From: CAWDYA01 sp963806495
GTDB taxonomy: Bacteria > Acidobacteriota > Polarisedimenticolia > JACPZX01 > DASXTC01
DNA length: 64,000 bases
NCBI GenBank assembly: GCA_963806495.1
Contig: CAWDYA010000008.1
Span: 310,001 to 374,000 of the forward strand
Reading direction: 5' to 3'
The stretch's first letter is position 1. Every line of letters begins with the position of its first letter. A program made the translations under genes and the position numbers. Under the pieces are notes generated by a model. The model was not told the DNA's origin. It was given only the letters and a program-made list of their open reading frames with translations, and made no database searches. Shown piece after piece: positions 44,951-55,719 of the stretch.

Positions 44951-45832
44951 ATGCTCCCCGCCAGGGTGAGGATCATCGCGGCGGCCGCCCTGTTCTCCAC
45001 CGGCGGCGCCGCGATCAAGGCCTGCTCCCTCACCGCCCTGCAGGTGGCGTGCTTCCGATCCGGCATCGCGGCGCTGACGCTGCTGGCGCTGATGCCCTCC
45101 ACGCGCAGGCGATGGTCCTGGCGCACGCTGGTGGTCGGGGCCGCCTACGCGGCCACCATGATCTTCTTCGTGCAGGCCAACAAGCTGACCACGGCGGCCA
45201 GCGCGATCTTCCTGCAGTCCACCGCGCCGCTGTACCTGCTCCTGCTCGGCCCCTGGCTCCTGCGCGAGCCGGTGAGACGCCGTGACATCGTTTTCATGGC
45301 GGCGCTGGGGGCCGGTCTCGCGCTGTTCTTCGTCGGCGTGGACCCGATGGGGGCAAGCGCCCCCGCGCCGATGGCGGGCAACATCTTCGGGCTGCTGTGC
45401 GGCGTGAGCTGGGCGCTGACCGTCACCGGCCTGCGCTGGGCGGCGCGCGGCGACGGCCCCGGCGGAGGTCCGGACGGGGTCACCACCGCGGCGTTGATGG
45501 TCTTCGCCGGCAACACTATCGCCTGTCTCGTCTGCCTTCCGGGAGCGCTGCCGCTGTCGGGAGCGACCCTCGCGGACGGCGTCACCGTGCTGTATCTCGG
45601 CGTGTTCCAGATCGCGGTCGCCTACATCCTGCTGACCGGCGGCATGAGGCACGTCCTGGCGCTGGAGGCGTCGTTGCTGCTGCTCGTCGAGCCGGTGCTC
45701 AACCCGGTATGGGCCTGGCTGGTGCAGAGCGAGACACCCGGCCCGTGGACCCTGGCGGGCGGCGGGATCATCCTCGGCGCCACCGCATTGAGGACCTGGA
45801 GCGACGCTCGCCGGGCGCGCGCGCTCGTGTGA
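44951..45832 (+). CDS. EamA/DMT-family transporter
   Basis: A 293-residue inner-membrane protein with about ten hydrophobic helices in two homologous halves, the layout of the drug/metabolite transporter superfamily. The first half has GGAAIKACSLTALQVACFRSG and SAIFLQSTAPLYLLLLG; the second ends VEPVLNPVWAWL and the GGGIILGATALRTW segment, both typical of EamA proteins. The substrate is unknown (amino acids, metabolites or drugs). Its start lies just after the methyltransferase stop. Confidence 0.88.
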   Translation: MLPARVRIIAAAALFSTGGAAIKACSLTALQVACFRSGIAALTLLALMPSTRRRWSWRTLVVGAAYAATMIFFVQANKLTTAASAIFLQSTAPLYLLLLGPWLLREPVRRRDIVFMAALGAGLALFFVGVDPMGASAPAPMAGNIFGLLCGVSWALTVTGLRWAARGDGPGGGPDGVTTAALMVFAGNTIACLVCLPGALPLSGATLADGVTVLYLGVFQIAVAYILLTGGMRHVLALEASLLLLVEPVLNPVWAWLVQSETPGPWTLAGGGIILGATALRTWSDARRARALV

Positions 45833-45836
45833 TAAT
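45828..45836 (+). promoter_or_regulatory. Extended -10 promoter for the M14 peptidase
   Basis: TGTGATAAT, an extended -10 (TGn plus GATAAT), overlapping the end of the transporter gene and 33 bases before the ATG at 45870. A GGGAGAG ribosome site lies in between. Confidence 0.4.
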
Positions 45837-45869
45837 GCCGCGGTTCCCGCACCGCCTGCCGGGAGAGAC

Positions 45870-48677
45870 ATGAAGACGACCACACGACTCACCGCGCCGA
45901 TCACGCTTCTCGCCGCCGGCCTGCTCGCTGCTCTCACGTGGGGCGCGGCCGACGACAATCCGTACGCACCGGATCGCCCCGAGCCGGGCTCGGTGGAGGC
46001 GATCGCCGGGTTCACCACCGAGCCGAGGTTCTCCAGCCCGCTCGTGGCGTACGTCCCCGACTCGGCCACCGTCCCCTCACCCACGCGGTACCTGGGCCAC
46101 GTGACGGGCGCGGCCGGCGAGCTGACCCGCACGGAGAAGATCTACGACTACTTCCGCGAGCTGGACCGGGCCTCGGAGCGGGTGCGCGTCTTCCGGATCG
46201 GCACGAGCGAGGAAGGACGCGAGATCCTGCTGGCGGCGATCGCCGACGAGGAGGGGATCCGGGATCTCGACCGGCTCGAGGCCGCCACCGCGGCGCTCGC
46301 CGATCCACGGACCACGAGCCCCGCCGAGGCGGAGCGGATCATCGCCACGGCCCGCCCGTTCTACTACTTCAATGCCGGGCTGCACTCGGTGGAGACGGGC
46401 CCTCCGGAGATGGTGATGGAGCTGGCGTATCGTCTCGCTGTGTCCGAGCAGCCGATGATCCGTCGGATACGCCGCAACGTCGTCGTGCTGATCAACCCGG
46501 TCTCGGAGCCCGACGGGCACGACAAGATGGTCGACTGGTTCTACCGGTACCTCAAGGGGAAGACCGACTACGGGAACCTCCCGGAGATCTCGCCGCCCTA
46601 CTGGGGCTACTACGTCAAGCACGACAACAACCGCGACACCCACCAGCGCGCGCTGGCGCTGACGCGGGCAGTGGCCGGGATGTTCTTCGACTACCACCCC
46701 GTGGTGGTGCACGATCTGCACGAGTCGATCCCGCTGCTGCACACCTGGAACGGCACCGGCCCCTACAACGCGCATCTGGATCCGATCGTCACGAGCGCGT
46801 GGCTCGAGATGTCGTTCTACGAGGTCACGTCGATGACCGCCATGGGGATGCCCGGAGTCTGGACCTGGGGGTTCGGAGAGTCGTGGGGGCTGCACTATCT
46901 CGACTCGGTCGCCAGCAACCACAACGGCATCGGACGCGGCTACGAGACGTTCGGCAACCACACCGCCGAGACGGTCGAGCGTACGCTGCGACCGTCCGAG
47001 GAGCAGTACGCCGGCGAGCCGGTGACGGCGAAGGAATGGTACCGACCGTGGCCGCCGGACCGCAAGTTCCGCTGGTCGCTGCGCGACAACACGAACTACA
47101 TGGAGACCGCCTGCCTGACGATCCTCGACTGGAGCGCAGGCAACGCCGCCCGGCTCCTGCGCGACTTCTATCGCACCGGGTACAACTCATGGCAGAAGGG
47201 GCTGCACGAGAGCCCCCGCGCCTACGCGATCCCGGAGGATCAGGGGGACCGCCGCCGCGTCGCCCAGATGGTCAACCTCCTCAGGGATCAGCGCATCGAG
47301 GTGTCGCGTGCCTCCAGGCCGTTCACCGTCAAGGAGGGAGCCTTCGATCCGGGGACCTTCATCGTCCGGCTCGACCAGCCCTACCGCAACTACGCGGTGG
47401 ATCTACTCTCGCCCCAGCATTACCCGCACGATGCGAAGTTCGAGCCTTATGACGACGTCTCGTGGGCCTTCCCGGTCAACTTCGGTCTCGAGGCGATCCC
47501 GATCGACGACGAGCGGATCGCCACCGTCGCCGTCACACCGGTCGACGCCGAAGTGCAGGTATCGGGTCGCGTCACGGGCCGCGGCCCCGTCTTCCTCCTG
47601 AAGGACACCGGCCAGGAGGCGCTGCTGGCCGCACGGTACCGTCTCGCCCGCTACGATGTCGAGATCGCCGAGGAGTCCTTCGAGACGGGAGGCGTGCGCT
47701 ACCCGGCCGGCTCCTGGATCCTCCCGGCGCGGGACGGTCTGTCCGATGCGCTCGCGCGCGTGTCGGGAGAGCTGGGGCTCGATTTCGACGGCGTCCGGGA
47801 CGCCCCCACCGTGGCGCGACACCCCGCGCCGCCGCCGCGGATCGCCTTGTGGCACACATGGGCCGACACCGAGACGGTGGGATGGGTGCGGTACGTGCTC
47901 GACCAGGAGGAGATCCCGTACACCTACATCCGCGACGAGGACATCGTCGCAGGCGGGCTCCATGACCAGTTCGACGTCATCGTCTACGGCGACGTCTCCC
48001 TCCCGCTCAAGGATCAGATCCACGGTATCGACCCCAGGTTCGGGCCGATGCCGTATCGCCGCACGGCGCAGACCCCGAGTTTCGGCGTTCCCGACGGGTC
48101 GGACGACATCACCGGGGGGATCGGGTGGCGCGGGATGGCCAGCCTGGCCTCGTACCTGGACGCGGGTGGCCTGCTGGTCACGCTGGGCAACGCCTCGGCG
48201 CTGCCCCTCGAGGGTGGCCTCGTCAGAGACGTGAGCCTGTCGGACGCGAGCCCGGCCACACCGGGGGCCGAGATCGCCGTGCGGTTCACCCGCCCGGACC
48301 ACCCGCTCGCCTACGGCTACCCGGATGTCACGTCGGTGTTCCGCGCCGACCTCGCCGTCTACGACGTGGCGCCGCCCGAGAGGCACTGGATGGTGATGCA
48401 GTGGGGGACGCGAGAGGACGAGCCGGACGAGCGGGCCACGACCTCGGGAGACCAGGAGGCCGCGGCGGAATCGATGGTGATCAGCGGCGGCGGTCGCGAT
48501 CTCGAGGCGCTGGAAGGACACCCCGCGATCCTCGACGTCCCCGCGGGAGCGAAGGGGCAGGGGCGGCTGCTCGCCTACAACTTCAACCCGATCCACCGGA
48601 ACCTGAACCGCTCCGACTACCGGCTCCTCTGGAACGCGATCCTCAACTGGCACGCCCTGCCGCCCGCGCAGCGGTAG
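45870..48677 (+). CDS. Secreted M14-family zinc carboxypeptidase-like protein
   Basis: A 935-residue exported protein. The signal peptide (ITLLAAGLLAALTWGAA) is followed by an M14 domain (about 85-400): HxxE zinc ligands at H172 and E175 in NAGLHSVETGPPEM, NPVSEPDGHDKM, the region KHDNNRDTHQ that corresponds to the substrate-binding Asn-Arg, and VVVHDLHES with the third-ligand His. The last ~350 residues form a separate alpha/beta region (RIALWHTWADTETVGWVRYV, GLASYLDAGGLLVTLG) resembling a class I glutamine-amidotransferase-like domain often attached to large bacterial M14 proteins. It probably degrades extracellular peptides. Confidence 0.85.
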   Translation: MKTTTRLTAPITLLAAGLLAALTWGAADDNPYAPDRPEPGSVEAIAGFTTEPRFSSPLVAYVPDSATVPSPTRYLGHVTGAAGELTRTEKIYDYFRELDRASERVRVFRIGTSEEGREILLAAIADEEGIRDLDRLEAATAALADPRTTSPAEAERIIATARPFYYFNAGLHSVETGPPEMVMELAYRLAVSEQPMIRRIRRNVVVLINPVSEPDGHDKMVDWFYRYLKGKTDYGNLPEISPPYWGYYVKHDNNRDTHQRALALTRAVAGMFFDYHPVVVHDLHESIPLLHTWNGTGPYNAHLDPIVTSAWLEMSFYEVTSMTAMGMPGVWTWGFGESWGLHYLDSVASNHNGIGRGYETFGNHTAETVERTLRPSEEQYAGEPVTAKEWYRPWPPDRKFRWSLRDNTNYMETACLTILDWSAGNAARLLRDFYRTGYNSWQKGLHESPRAYAIPEDQGDRRRVAQMVNLLRDQRIEVSRASRPFTVKEGAFDPGTFIVRLDQPYRNYAVDLLSPQHYPHDAKFEPYDDVSWAFPVNFGLEAIPIDDERIATVAVTPVDAEVQVSGRVTGRGPVFLLKDTGQEALLAARYRLARYDVEIAEESFETGGVRYPAGSWILPARDGLSDALARVSGELGLDFDGVRDAPTVARHPAPPPRIALWHTWADTETVGWVRYVLDQEEIPYTYIRDEDIVAGGLHDQFDVIVYGDVSLPLKDQIHGIDPRFGPMPYRRTAQTPSFGVPDGSDDITGGIGWRGMASLASYLDAGGLLVTLGNASALPLEGGLVRDVSLSDASPATPGAEIAVRFTRPDHPLAYGYPDVTSVFRADLAVYDVAPPERHWMVMQWGTREDEPDERATTSGDQEAAAESMVISGGGRDLEALEGHPAILDVPAGAKGQGRLLAYNFNPIHRNLNRSDYRLLWNAILNWHALPPAQR

Positions 48678-48684
48678 CGGCCCC

Positions 48685-51600
48685 TCAGCGGGCGATGTGC
48701 CCGGGATCGCCGAGATTCAGGAGACGTTCCGTCCAGAGGTTGGTCAGCCGCTCCTGCGCGTTGTTCTGCCGGAGCCGCTGGTTCAGGAACGACCAGTCCA
48801 CCCGGTCGGCCGACTGGTCCTGGTTGAAGCAGGAGAAGACGATCGTCGCCTCGCCGGTCTCCTGGCAGACATGCCGCTGGAGGCACTGCGCGCAGACCTC
48901 CTTCATCATGCACTGCATGGGCGAGTTGATGCTGGCGATGGCCGTGTGGCCCGGCTTCAGATAGGGCGCCAGCACGCCGTGACGCGCGCGGGTGACGGCG
49001 GCCATCATGACGTCCGATCCGATCACCACGATCCGGTCGCACTCGGCGAGCGGGATCAACTGCTCGCCCAGATCTCCCGAGGCGTATGCCACCATGGCCT
49101 GCACGATGTTGCACACGACGGTGCGATCCTGCGGGCGCCTCGCCGGGATCGGCTCCCCCTTGTCCACCGCGTACACCACGACGTCGGTGTTCGCCTCGAT
49201 CTCCTCACGCTTGAAGAAGTCGCCCGGCTTCTTGTAGCCGGCGAAGTAGATCACGCGGCAGCCCGCCTCCTTCATCCCCTTGGCGATCGAGAACAGCACC
49301 GCGTTGCCGAGCCCGCCGCCGGCGAGCAGCACCGTCTCTCCCGGCACGATCTCGGTGGGCGCGCCGGTGGGGCCCATCACGATCACCTCTTCGCCGGGCT
49401 TCAGCCGGTTGCACAGCCGCGAGCTGGAGCCGAGCTCGAGCGCGATGAGCGAGAGCAGGCCCTGGTCGCGGTCGACCCAGGCGCCGGTCAGGGCGAGCGG
49501 CTCGATCAGCATCGGCGTCCCTTCGACCACCTGGGAGGTCGACTCGTAGTTCTGGAGACGATAGAACTGACCCGGATGGAAGTTGCGTGCCGCGCGCGGC
49601 GCCCGGACCACCACCTCGATGATCGTCGGGGTGAGGCGGTTCACCCGGGTGACGACGCACTTGAGCTCGTCGTCCATGCGGCGCCACAGCCGCGCCAGGC
49701 GCTCCTCGCGCTCGGCCAGCTCACCCTGGCGCGCCGCGGCGATCCGCTCCGTGAACAGCGCGGCGATGTGCGGCGCCCCGTCCTTGGCCGAGGCCATCGC
49801 CTTCACCACGTTGCCCGCATATTTCGGATGGTTGTCGCCGAAGAACGACACGAGTCGGCCTTCGCTGTTGTACGAAGTAAAGAAGCCACCCTGCCCCGGC
49901 TCCGACGGCTGCAGCGCGGGAGCGCCGTCGACGAGCGTGGCGCTGTACGCACGGAAGAACTTGCCGCGATCATCGAGCTCGAAGGTCCCCCGGTGCTCCT
50001 TCTCGTAGGTGACGTTGGGGCTCGTCCCGGCCGCGACCATGCAGGCTCGAGCCGGCAGGGTCACCGTCCCGCCCCCCTTCTTCTCGAATACCATCGCGCT
50101 CAGATGCCCGTGCTCGTCGGGCACCGCCTCGATCGGCGAAAGACCCTCGGCGAAACCGATCCCCTCCTCGAGGGACTTGATGACCTCCTCGTGGTTGAGC
50201 CGGTAGGCGGGCGAGTCGGCCATCGTCTTGCGATAGCAGAATCGTCACGCCGCCCCAGCCGGTCACAAGACGCGCGAGTTCGGGCCGCTCGCCCGCGGTG
50301 GCGGCACGCTCCCGCTCGTGGCGCACGGCGCGGCCGTGCTCGAGGAACTCGTCGAGGATCTCCAGCTCCTCGGGGCGGAAGTCGACGCGCACCGCCGCCT
50401 CGCCGTGCTTGGCGGCCAGCGTCTCGTAACGATGCAGGATTTTCTCCACCTGCACCGGGTAGTAGGCCATCAGCTCGGTCGCGGTGTCGATCGCCGTGAG
50501 GCCGCCCCCGATAACGAGGGCCGGAAGCCGCACCTGGAGATTGGCCAGCGAGTTGCGCTTGAAGGCTCCGGTGAGCTGCAGACCCATGAGGAAGTCGCTG
50601 GCCTCGCGGACCCCCCGCAGCAGGCTGTTCTTCATGTCGATGATGGTGGGCTTGCCCGCCCCCGCGGCGATCGCGACGTGGTCGAAGCCGAGATCCCACG
50701 CCTCGTCGACCGTCAGGGTGCCGCCGAACCGGATGCCGCCGTACAGCCGCACCTTGCGCCTCCGCGCCAGGTTGAGATGCAGCACGGCGAGGAAGTTCTT
50801 GTCCCACCGCACCGTGATGCCGTACTCCGACACCCCGCCGAAGCCGACCAGGGGCCGGCTGTCCAGCCGCCTGTACAGCGACCGGACGTCCTTGACAGGC
50901 TTCGGGCACCGCCCGCCGGCGCCCGTCAGGTCGTCCGGAAGCGGTTCGATCTTGAGTCCGTCGATCCCCACCACGGCGAACCCGTCGTTGGCCAGGTGGT
51001 GCGCCAGCGTGTAGCCGGCCGGGCCGAGCCCCACGACCAGGACGTTGTACCCGTTGTAGGGCAGCGCGTGCGGCCTTCTCACGTTGAGCGGGTTCCAGCG
51101 CGTGAGCAGGCTGTAGATCTCGAAGCCGTACGGCAGGTCGAGGACATCGGTCAGGATCCCGGTCTCGATCTGGGGAATGTTCACCGGGTCCTGTTTCTGG
51201 TAGATGCACGCCTTCATGCAGTCGTTGCAGATCCGGTGGCCGGTGCCCGGCGCCATCGGGTTGTCGATCGCGATCAGCGCGAGCGCGGCCAGCGAGTCGC
51301 CGCGGCTCTTCATCAGATGGGCCTCGGAGATCTTCTCGTCCAGAGGGCATCCGGTCAGCGGGATCCCGAGCGGATTCGGCTTGTAGCCGCCCTGCGGCAG
51401 CGTGAACCCCTTCGTGCAGGAGTCCTTGTCGCGCTCGTGGCAGAAGATGCAGTAGTGGGCCTCGGCGAGCACCTCGCGAGGCTCCATCCGTGAGTCGGTC
51501 AGCGTGAACCCGTCGCGGCGGCGCCGGTGCTCGACCGGGCCCATCGCCAGACCGGGCAGATCCCGTCGCGGGCGGATCACCTTGACCAGACGCTGGTGAT

Positions 51601-52306
51601 CCACCGGACGCGGCACACGCAGCGAGGCCCAGCCGTGATACAGCGACGAAGGGCCCCGTTCGGCGTCGCCCAGCAGGGCCGCCGTGTACCGCTCGGCATC
51701 GGCGAGCTGCCGCCTGACGTCCGCGGCCGCCTCCGGATCCGGCGGCACCGCCTTCGCGAGCTCACCCTCGCGATCGAGCAGCGCGCAGACATGCTGCGCG
51801 AGAGCCATCTCCGGATCCATCGCGACCATCAGGCCGGCCAGCTCGCCCGGCCACTCGACCGTGGCGCCGGAGAGCATCGGGTACGGCTCGCGGGCCGTGG
51901 GCCCGTAGCGCTTGGCCACACGGCGCTGAACGAACTCGCGGCGGAACCGCACCACCGGCTCCTCCGCTGCCGCGCGTCCCGCCAGGGCGGTCATCTCGGC
52001 CTCGATGCCGAACATCCTGCCCAGGAAACGGCTGAGCCACGGCGCCACCGTTACCAGGGCGTCGGAGCACTCGACGGGGCCCATCGACTCGAATTCCGAC
52101 CGGTACCGCTTCAGGGTCTCGAACGCCGCGCGATCGTGGTCCTTCAGGTAGTCGTCGAAGGCCCGTGCCAGATCGGGCAGACGATGAACATCGTGCAGAT
52201 CGCCGAAACGGAAACCCGCGATCCCGAGGTCGAAGTCATGGCCGGCCTCGTCCGGGCCACCGCTTGCGGGCGGTCTTGTGCTGTTGAGCAGAGATTCGGG
52301 GTTCAA
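48685..52306 (-). CDS. Large fused Fe-S/FAD pyridine-nucleotide oxidoreductase, one frame break
   Basis: A flavoprotein of about 1206 residues. An N-terminal ~260-residue region of unknown type precedes Cys-rich Fe-S segments (HYCIFCHERDKDSC, GCPLDEKISEAH, CNDCMKACIYQ). Next is a GltD-like FAD/NAD(P) module (VLVVGLGPAGYTLAHHLAN, IAAGAGKP, LPALVIGGGLTAIDTATEL), then a ferredoxin-reductase/PyrK-like domain (GQFYRLQNYES, GPTGAPTEI, LLAGGGLGNAVLFSIAKG) with four Cys for a 2Fe-2S cluster (CMMKEVCAQCLQRHVC). The halves resemble NfnB and NfnA joined. One extra base near 50247 breaks the frame (GVTIL then YRKTMADSPAYR). The TTG at 52306 is preferred: it has GGAG seven bases upstream and a -10 box; an ATG at 52354 lies upstream of that box. 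The substrate is unknown. Confidence 0.82.
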
Positions 52307-52330
52307 CGGACGTCTCCAGAAAGAGCCTGA

Positions 52331-52336
52331 ATAATA
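52331..52336 (-). promoter_or_regulatory. Probable -10 box for the fused flavoprotein
   Basis: TATTAT on the minus strand, 24 bases before the TTG start at 52306. It helps to choose this start, because the only in-frame ATG (52354) would lie upstream of the promoter. Confidence 0.4.
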
Positions 52337-52385
52337 CGATCTCGCGGCCGGCATTGCATCCCCGGCCCCCCGGGCGGGCTGTCGG

Positions 52386-54779
52386 CTAGTAATGCCCGCT
52401 GGGGCCGTCCCGTCCGTCCCGGCCGATCTCCAGCACCAGATAGACCTCGGCGCCGGGCCCCGGGACGAGCGTGAACTCGTTCGTCGACGTCGTGCCCTCG
52501 AGGCTGAAGGGGGGATCCGCGGGGAAGGAGCCCGGGGGCTGTGCCGGCCTGGCGGTGGCGCCGCGGTAGACCGCCCAGCCCGGTTGGCCGGGCAGATCCT
52601 GGTGGCAGGGGTCGGTCGAATCCGGCCAGCCCAGATGGACGTCGCCTGATGGCGTGATCGACACGTCCAGGTCGGAGGGGATCGAGAGGGTGGGACAGGT
52701 GAACCTCGCGGTGAGTGTCGTGTCCGTATCGGGCGAGGTGATGTCGTGCGTCGCCGCACCGCCGTCGGACCACGCCTCGAAGTCGAACGTTCGCCCGGCG
52801 GCGGCCTGCGGCGTCGGAGCCGTGAGCTGCCGGGGCCAGCCGGCCACCGAGTCGATGGCGAGCGGCGAGGGAGCGAGTGTTCCGTCGATCTGAAGCTCGA
52901 GGCCAAGCCCGGGCGGGTCCGCCGCCAGGACGATGTGCGAGACGATCGGCCGAAGCTCCAGGCTGACCTCCCGCGACAGGATCCCCGACGGGCCGAGCGG
53001 CACCCCCTTGTCCGACACCTGCAGCCTCACTTCGTACGCCACGTTCGGGTCGGCCTCGCCCGCCGCCGGAATCGTGAACGCCCCCGATGTGATCCCGATG
53101 AGCGGGCCGAGAAACGGATGCGTGTGCGTGGCGTGATGGAACACCACCGTCCAGGCGAACGCGGAGGCGGGCAAGGCCCCTTCCTGCGGGTCGGTTCCCA
53201 GCCCGGAGAAACCGATCACGTCGCCGGCGTGGTAGCGGCCCCCGGGAGCGGGTGTCAGGATCGTGGGCGTCGGTGGATCGTTGCCCGAGACGATCCTCAG
53301 AGGCGGCGAGCTGTTCATCGAGTTGGCCTCGCCGCGTCCGTCGTCGACGGTCAGCACCGCCTGATAAGCCCCCGGCCCGTAGATCTCGCTGGTGAACGCC
53401 CGGGCCGAGAAACGCCCGTCTCCGAGATCCCAGCCGAACGACAGCGGGTCCCCGTCAGGGTCGGCGGAGCCCGCACCGTTGAGGTACACCTCGAGAGGCG
53501 CCGACCCGGTGACCGGTCCCCCGGCAGCCACGGCCGCGGGCTGGCCGTTCGTGCCTCCCACGTAGCACACGTCGCGCACCTGGGACACGTTGATGGCGGC
53601 ATACAGAAGACATCCGTCCGGCCCCACCGCGAGATCCACCGGCCCGGCGGCGCCGGTGAGGAAGCTCCGCACGTCCGATAGCCCCCCCGAAGCATCGAGC
53701 CGCGCGCTCTGGATCCAGCCCGCCACGTAGTCGGCGAAGAACCATCGACCCGCGTACTCGGAGGGGAAGGAGACGCCGTCGTAGACCGGGCCGGCGACAA
53801 TCGCCCCCCCGTTGGCCGGCGGCGTCGGACCGGTGTGGCTGTAGGCGAAGACCGGGAAGGTCAGCGAACCGGGCGCCGGGGCGGGGCTGCAGTTCGAGGC
53901 CGCCACATCCGCCTCGTAGCAGGGCCACCCATAGTCGGCCCCGGGGATGCCGAAGTCGGCCTCCTCCCATGACGACTCGCCCACGTCACCGATGATGACC
54001 GTGCCGCCTCCCGGCGCCACCGCGAGACGGAACGGATTGCGGAAACCGCGCGCCCAGATCTCCGGCCGCGCTCCCGCCACCCCCAGAAAGGGGTTGTCCG
54101 CGGGGATCGAGCCGTCGGGCTCGATCCGCAGCACCTTCCCCCTCAGGTCCGACAGGCTGCGCGCGGGGTTGGTGTCCACCGGCCCCGCACCGCCGTCTCC
54201 CATCGAGACGAGCAGCCTGCCGTCATCGGCGAAGGCGAGTCCCCCGCCGTTGTGGATCGTGGAGAAGGGGCCGAGCGGCGGACCACTCAGCAGGACGACC
54301 TCGCCCGCGAGCTGCCCGCCCGTCTCGAAGAAGCGTGACACGAGGTTGCGCGAGCCGGCCGACTGACCGCTGACGTAGCAGGCTCCTGCGGAATCGTAGC
54401 GGCGTGTGTAGTACAGGTAGACGGCGTGGTTGACCGTGAAGGCCGGGTCGAATACCAGGTCGAGAAGGCCTCGCTCCCCCTGCGAGTCGACACAGGAGTG
54501 GATGAGAGCGGTGCTCATCGCGCCCGTGGCGGCGTCCCGCACCCGGACGCGCGCGGTGCCCGAGACGACTCCCGCGCCCTTCTCCGTGATCCAGAGATTC
54601 CCGGTGCCGGGCTCGGCCCTCACCGCCGTCGGGGCCAGCACGCCGGTCACGCTGTCGGCGTCCACGAGCAGGCGGTCGACGAAGCCGGGAGGCGGCGTGG
54701 CCGCCGCCAGGGCCGCCCGGAAGGAAAGCGCCAGGACCAGGGCCCGCGCAACGCACGGACCGAGTCGATCTCTAGGCAT
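52386..54779 (-). CDS. Secreted PQQ-type sugar dehydrogenase-like propeller with PKD domain
   Basis: A 797-residue exported protein. After a signal peptide, residues about 30-400 form a GSDH/sorbosone-dehydrogenase propeller: LWITEKGAGVV, QGERGLLDLVFDPAF, HNGGGLAFADDGRLLVSMGDG, PEIWARGFRNPFRLAV and GDVGESSWEEADFG. A PKD domain follows (about 430-500, APLEVYLNGAGSADPDGDPL), then further beta-sandwich regions and a tail containing DLDVSITPSGDVHLGWPDST. Such propellers bind PQQ and oxidise sugars in the periplasm; PQQ dependence here is by family only. It overlaps the DUF523/DUF1722 gene by eight bases. Confidence 0.8.
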   Translation of the reverse strand: MPRDRLGPCVARALVLALSFRAALAAATPPPGFVDRLLVDADSVTGVLAPTAVRAEPGTGNLWITEKGAGVVSGTARVRVRDAATGAMSTALIHSCVDSQGERGLLDLVFDPAFTVNHAVYLYYTRRYDSAGACYVSGQSAGSRNLVSRFFETGGQLAGEVVLLSGPPLGPFSTIHNGGGLAFADDGRLLVSMGDGGAGPVDTNPARSLSDLRGKVLRIEPDGSIPADNPFLGVAGARPEIWARGFRNPFRLAVAPGGGTVIIGDVGESSWEEADFGIPGADYGWPCYEADVAASNCSPAPAPGSLTFPVFAYSHTGPTPPANGGAIVAGPVYDGVSFPSEYAGRWFFADYVAGWIQSARLDASGGLSDVRSFLTGAAGPVDLAVGPDGCLLYAAINVSQVRDVCYVGGTNGQPAAVAAGGPVTGSAPLEVYLNGAGSADPDGDPLSFGWDLGDGRFSARAFTSEIYGPGAYQAVLTVDDGRGEANSMNSSPPLRIVSGNDPPTPTILTPAPGGRYHAGDVIGFSGLGTDPQEGALPASAFAWTVVFHHATHTHPFLGPLIGITSGAFTIPAAGEADPNVAYEVRLQVSDKGVPLGPSGILSREVSLELRPIVSHIVLAADPPGLGLELQIDGTLAPSPLAIDSVAGWPRQLTAPTPQAAAGRTFDFEAWSDGGAATHDITSPDTDTTLTARFTCPTLSIPSDLDVSITPSGDVHLGWPDSTDPCHQDLPGQPGWAVYRGATARPAQPPGSFPADPPFSLEGTTSTNEFTLVPGPGAEVYLVLEIGRDGRDGPSGHY

Positions 54780-55719
54780 GGTTGCGCAGCATCAGCTCGC
54801 CCGGATGCGGCCTGAGGTAGATCTGCCTCGCCAGATACGTTTCGTTGAAACGCCGGACGTGGTGCGAAAGAAGCGTGATCGGAACGATGAGAGGCACGAG
54901 CTCGCGATGGTAGCTCTCGATCGTGTCGATCATCTCCCGCTTCTCGTCGTCGCTGAGCAGCTTACGGAAGTAGCCCAGCGTGTGGTACAGGACGTTGGTG
55001 TTCTTCCGCACGGTGGCGATCCGGCACAGCCCCTCCATGAGACCCGCGCCGTACTCGGCCAGGACATCCTGTTTCGGGCGGCCTTTCGCGTGCGCCACGA
55101 CGCGCCCCAGGAGCGTGTAGTGGGCGGGGCTGTGGGCCATCAGGAGAAGCTTGTGATCGGTATGGAACGCGACGAGACGGCCGGTGCTCCAGGGCCCGCC
55201 GGCCAGGTCCTTGAAGCGGCGATAGCTGAAGACACGCTCGATGAAGTTCTCGCGCAGCACCGGATCGTTGAGACGCCCCTCCTCCTCCACCGGAAGCATG
55301 GGCAGCGCCTCTCTCAGCGCACGCGCGAACAGCCCCGTCCCTTTCCGGACGCCCGGGCCGGAGTCCGCGTAGACCTTCACACGCTCCATCCCGCAGCTCG
55401 GCGAGTCCTTCTTGAGGACATAGCCGCACAGGTCCATGCGGGAGAGCTGCGCCACACGCCTCCGCGCCCAGTCGTTCATCATCGACGTGAGGTCCTCGCG
55501 CCCCCGCCGGGTCATCAGGCGCGGCGCCTCCACCGTCCCTTCCAGACGCATCGCCTCGCGCGGCACGGGCATCCCCGCCTCGACCTCCGGGCACACAGGC
55601 ACCCATTCGACGAACGGCCCGAGGGTCTCGTTCAGGAAGGCGTCACGCTTGTGCCCGCCGTCGTAACGCACCTCCTCGCCGAGCAGACACGAGCTGATGC
55701 CGAGCCGGACCCGCGTCAT
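54772..55719 (-). CDS. DUF523-DUF1722 (YbgA-like) protein
   Basis: A 315-residue two-domain cytoplasmic protein. The N-terminal DUF523 domain has GISSCLLGEEVRYDGGHKRD, VCPEVEAGMPVPRE and CGYVLKKDSPSCGMERVK with conserved cysteines. The C-terminal DUF1722 domain (about 195-315) has RLVAFHTDHKLLLMAHSP, YHTLGYFRKLLS and RELVPLIVPITLLSHH. In Escherichia coli ybgA lies directly next to the photolyase gene phrB, and here too the gene overlaps phr by an ATGA. The function is unknown, with a proposed link to DNA photorepair or thiouridine-type chemistry by context only. Confidence 0.88.
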   Translation of the reverse strand: MTRVRLGISSCLLGEEVRYDGGHKRDAFLNETLGPFVEWVPVCPEVEAGMPVPREAMRLEGTVEAPRLMTRRGREDLTSMMNDWARRRVAQLSRMDLCGYVLKKDSPSCGMERVKVYADSGPGVRKGTGLFARALREALPMLPVEEEGRLNDPVLRENFIERVFSYRRFKDLAGGPWSTGRLVAFHTDHKLLLMAHSPAHYTLLGRVVAHAKGRPKQDVLAEYGAGLMEGLCRIATVRKNTNVLYHTLGYFRKLLSDDEKREMIDTIESYHRELVPLIVPITLLSHHVRRFNETYLARQIYLRPHPGELMLRNHA

